Below are positions 12,309-14,270 of a DNA stretch of 14,270 bases, one piece after another. Within the stretch, counting starts at the first letter, position 1; each line of letters begins with the position of its first letter. Source of the stretch: CAZRDB01 sp964598695 (lineage in GTDB: Bacteria > Armatimonadota > Zipacnadia > UBA1398); assembly GCA_964598695.1 (NCBI GenBank), contig CAZRDB010000131.1:1-14270 (forward strand). Reading direction: 5' to 3'. A program made the position numbers and the translations under genes. The notes under the pieces were generated by a model. It searched no databases, was not told the DNA's origin, and saw only the letters and a list, made by a program, of their open reading frames with translations.

Positions 12309-14270
12309 TCCTCGATTCCTACCCTTCCCGGCTCGGCCGCCAGTTGGCCGTGGAGTTGCTCGGCCGCGTCGGCCAGCAGCTCGACGAGGCGCTGCCGACG
12401 GCGCGCCCGGTCATGGCTGAGCCGGTCGGGGTCGCGCGCGATCTCGTACTCGGCGAGAAGGCCGAAGAGGAGGGCCAGGAGCGGACGGAGCGAGGGGTCG
12501 GAGTCGACGGCGCGGCAGGCAGCCAGGCCGAGTTCGTCCCAGCGCGCCACCGTGTCGAGCATCGCGTCGTCGCCCTCGTCCTCCTGGACGTACACCTCGA
12601 GTTCCCCGAGCAGATCCAGCAGCTCGGCGACAGCCTGGTCGTGCTGCTCGGCCGCGTCCTCGTCGGTGGCGGGGCGCTCGTCGCGACGGCGCGTCTTGCG
12701 CAGCGACTCGAGGACAGAGCCCCCGGCCGCCTCGCCGCCCTCGATCGAGATCAGTTCCCCGCTCTCGAGGTCGGCCACCGGGCTGCCGACCGCGTCCCGG
12801 GCCAGCTCCCGCAGCGAGGGGAGGGTCAGGCGCTCCGTATCGGCGCCGACGCCGATCGCTTCCTCGTGGGCGTCGGGATCGAACTGCGGCATCGGCATCG
12901 CCTTGCCGCGCAGGCCGGCTGGGGTGAACCGCTCGCCGTCCGCAGGGGCCTCCACCGTGAGAACCTCGTCGCTGGCGTCGAACTCGGCGACCGGCACGCC
13001 TCGGAGCGAGCGAGACAGCTCGGCGAGCGCGCGGAGCGAGGTCCCGCCGGCGGCCGGCTCCTCCGAGGCCTCCGGGGTCTCGGGACCGCGCGCGGCAGCC
13101 TGCCGAACGCGCGCCGCCGCCTCGCGCACGCGCCGGCCTCGGCCGGCGCGGCTGGGCTCGCCCCATGCGGCCTCGGCCGTGGCCTGCAGGACCCAGCGGC
13201 TGAGTCGGACGATCTCGAGGACCGGGGCCACAGGCAACGCGGCCGGGGCATCGGCGCCCGAGGGCTGGCCCTCATCGGGCCACGCATGGTATTCGGCGCC
13301 CCCGTAGCCCTGGCTCGAGGCGCAAGCCGCGGCGTCGAGGGTCTCAGCGCGATCGGCATGGTCCTCGGCCCAGGTGGGGACACGTTCGGGCTCCGGGTAT
13401 GCCGGGGCCGACGACTGCTCCGCCTCGACCCAGGCCGGCGCTTCGGCACGCGCGCCGCTCCAGGCGATGTAGGAGAGCGCGGCCCGAACGGCGGCCTCCT
13501 CGGCCTCGAGATACGCGCCGGGCTCGGCCGCGAGGCCTAGCTCCTCCGGCGTCTCGGGCTCGGCCTCCTCATGCTCCTCCGGCTCCGGAAGGACAGGGAG
13601 GTCATCCTCCGGCCACGAGCCCACGGCCTCCTCGGAGACGAGCGCCGCCGTCTCCGCGCGGAGGGCCTCCTCCGCCTCGAGCCACACCGCCGGGTCCGAG
13701 GCGAGGCCCGTTTCCTCGAGCGGAGCCGCCTCGACCTCAGGCGCGGTCTCCGTCTCGGTCGCGGCCTCCGGGAGGCTCTCCTCGGGCGCGTCCAGCACCG
13801 CGGTGTCCTCGTGCGCGGCCGGCGGGCCGGGCACCTGGCCGCCACATCGGGGGCCGGGGTGGTAGGCGGGCGGCAGCGTCGTCTCAGGGACGGACGGCTC
13901 TTCGAGCACGACGGGTTCGGCCGCCGGCTCCGCCGGTGGGGCGGGTGGGGCGGCCTGCGGAGGGCGCTCCACCCGAAGGCGACTGCGCGTACCCACGGGC
14001 GCGGGACGGACCTGTGCCTCCGAGGGGCCCGCTCCGGCGCCGGCCGCGGTGCGCCCCACGATGCCGGGGAGGATTCCCCGCCTGCGCGGGATGACGCGAG
14101 GACCGTGGGGAGTAACCGGCGACCCTGTGCCGCCGTCCTCCGCCTCGGTGGAAGCCTCTTCCTCCTCGGCAGGGGCCTCCGGCTCCGGGGTCTCCTCGGC
14201 CTCGACCTGCGCCTCTTCCTCCTCGGCCAGGTCCTCCGGCTCCGGGGACTCCTCGGCCTCGACCGGCGCC
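12305..14270 (-). CDS. Large acidic Ala/Glu/Pro-rich repeat protein, 5' end outside window
   Basis: At least 654 residues: the frame is open from the stop (TGA, 12307-12305) to the window edge, so the GTG at 14059 is unlikely to be the true start. I do not recognise it. The visible N-terminal part has a 19-residue tandem repeat rich in Glu and Pro. The middle has repeats of the type GLAxxPxxxLEAEEA (about 13714-13640 and 13546-13469). Then come three related units of about 40 residues built on SLRxLA...PVAxxD...ERxT (about 13040-12690). The last 110 residues are predicted helical and charged (LLDLLGELEVYV ... LLADAAEQL). No signal peptide or membrane segment is seen. It could be a scaffold, cell-organisation or envelope-linked protein; none is claimed. 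The GTGA overlap with kdsB implies coupled translation. Confidence 0.75.
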   Translation of the reverse strand, partial: APVEAEESPEPEDLAEEEEAQVEAEETPEPEAPAEEEEASTEAEDGGTGSPVTPHGPRVIPRRRGILPGIVGRTAAGAGAGPSEAQVRPAPVGTRSRLRVERPPQAAPPAPPAEPAAEPVVLEEPSVPETTLPPAYHPGPRCGGQVPGPPAAHEDTAVLDAPEESLPEAATETETAPEVEAAPLEETGLASDPAVWLEAEEALRAETAALVSEEAVGSWPEDDLPVLPEPEEHEEAEPETPEELGLAAEPGAYLEAEEAAVRAALSYIAWSGARAEAPAWVEAEQSSAPAYPEPERVPTWAEDHADRAETLDAAACASSQGYGGAEYHAWPDEGQPSGADAPAALPVAPVLEIVRLSRWVLQATAEAAWGEPSRAGRGRRVREAAARVRQAAARGPETPEASEEPAAGGTSLRALAELSRSLRGVPVAEFDASDEVLTVEAPADGERFTPAGLRGKAMPMPQFDPDAHEEAIGVGADTERLTLPSLRELARDAVGSPVADLESGELISIEGGEAAGGSVLESLRKTRRRDERPATDEDAAEQHDQAVAELLDLLGELEVYVQEDEGDDAMLDTVARWDELGLAACRAVDSDPSLRPLLALLFGLLAEYEIARDPDRLSHDRARRRQRLVELLADAAEQLHGQLAAEPGRVGIEE
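12690..13040 (-). repeat. Three related units of about 40 residues inside the acidic protein
   Basis: Counting from the GTG at 14059, the units begin near residues 341 (SLRALAELSRSLRGVPVAEF), 382 (GLRGKAMPMPQFDPDAHEEA) and 415 (SLRELARDAVGSPVADLESG). The first two end in ERFT/ERLT and the third runs into ESLRKTRRRDE. The shared frame is LR + small or hydrophobic + P-V/Q + acidic + ERxT. The divergence shows an old duplication rather than slippage. Confidence 0.5.
14069..14095. repeat. REP-like palindromic element translated within the acidic protein
   Basis: GGATTCCCCGCCTGCGCGGG (14071-14090), followed by ATGAC, closely matches the widespread palindromic repeat of the form GTCATTCCCGCGCAGGCGGG plus AATCC, here seen in reverse. 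CCCGC (14077-14081) pairs with GCGGG (14086-14090). It lies in the open reading frame and is translated as VIPRRRGIL, a basic island in a very acidic protein. Confidence 0.55.
14154..14270 (-). repeat. 57-bp tandem repeat coding a 19-residue Glu/Pro unit
   Basis: Copies at 14154-14210 and 14211-14267 differ at 5 of 57 positions by my count, and a further copy appears to start at 14268 and leave the window. 57 is a multiple of three, so the protein keeps its frame: units read like EEEEAQVEAEETPEPEAPA. The high similarity points to recent slippage or unequal exchange. Confidence 0.75.

Noticed and set aside
12207..13540. Long plus-strand frames opposite the acidic protein
   Set aside because: Ser/Arg-rich or Arg/Gly-rich antisense readings with no domains. 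The minus frame is open over at least 1966 bases, contains coherent internal repeats and overlaps kdsB neatly. Some doubt remains because the chosen frame is itself low-complexity.
1..14270. CRISPR arrays, tRNA or rRNA genes, insertion sequences, phage genes
   Set aside because: I saw no regularly spaced identical repeats, no tRNA cloverleaf, no rRNA-like stretch and no transposase or integrase motif on either strand.

Overview
The window is very GC-rich bacterial DNA (roughly 70% by eye) in which every gene I can support lies on the minus strand. A kdsB gene for CMP-Kdo synthesis implies a Gram-negative envelope with Kdo-containing lipopolysaccharide. A Tat-exported Gfo/Idh/MocA oxidoreductase, a hydrazine-synthase-alpha-like (HzsA-like) di-heme protein, a BNR_4 propeller protein and an SLH-domain protein resemble gene sets of Planctomycetota, Hydrogenedentota or Armatimonadota. 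The phylum is inferred and cannot be fixed from this window. A block of exactly 100 N (7087-7186) shows that this is a draft scaffold.

In transcription order (high to low coordinates): (1) 14270-12305, a large acidic Ala/Glu/Pro-rich protein built of repeats, whose 5' end is outside the window. It overlaps kdsB (12308-11571) by four bases. (2) An AT-rich promoter and palindrome region, then a 60-residue FmdB-type zinc ribbon (11460-11278). (3) A catabolic-looking run: a secreted GH99-like TIM-barrel protein with a C-terminal CBM9-like domain (11119-9311), a Tat-exported Gfo/Idh/MocA oxidoreductase (9266-7926), a strong 18-bp hairpin, a cytoplasmic Gfo/Idh/MocA oxidoreductase cut off by the gap (7806-7187), and an aldo/keto reductase (6985-6068). 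(4) An exported discoidin/propeller/HzsA-like protein split by two in-frame stops into an N-terminal part (5969-3777) and a di-heme C-terminal part (3665-2688), closely followed by a BNR_4 propeller protein (2670-1342). (5) Tandem sigma-70-like promoters and an SLH-domain protein with a Pro/Ala-rich tail (1107-250). Positions 1-249 hold no gene but contain two clear hairpins.

Taken together, genes 11119 to 1342 look like a locus for using complex carbohydrate: exported glycan-active proteins (TIM barrel with CBM9-like domain, BNR_4 propeller), sugar oxidoreductases (two Gfo/Idh/MocA and one AKR) and an exported di-heme protein that could take part in electron transfer. This joint role is inferred from the families and from co-orientation. 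No substrate can be read from the sequence.

The points most worth a second look are the two-stop break in the HzsA-like gene, the repeat-built acidic protein coupled to kdsB (with a REP-like palindrome translated inside it), the hairpin whose only mismatches are G-U pairs in the transcribed strand, and the strong preference for TAG stops in GC-rich DNA.
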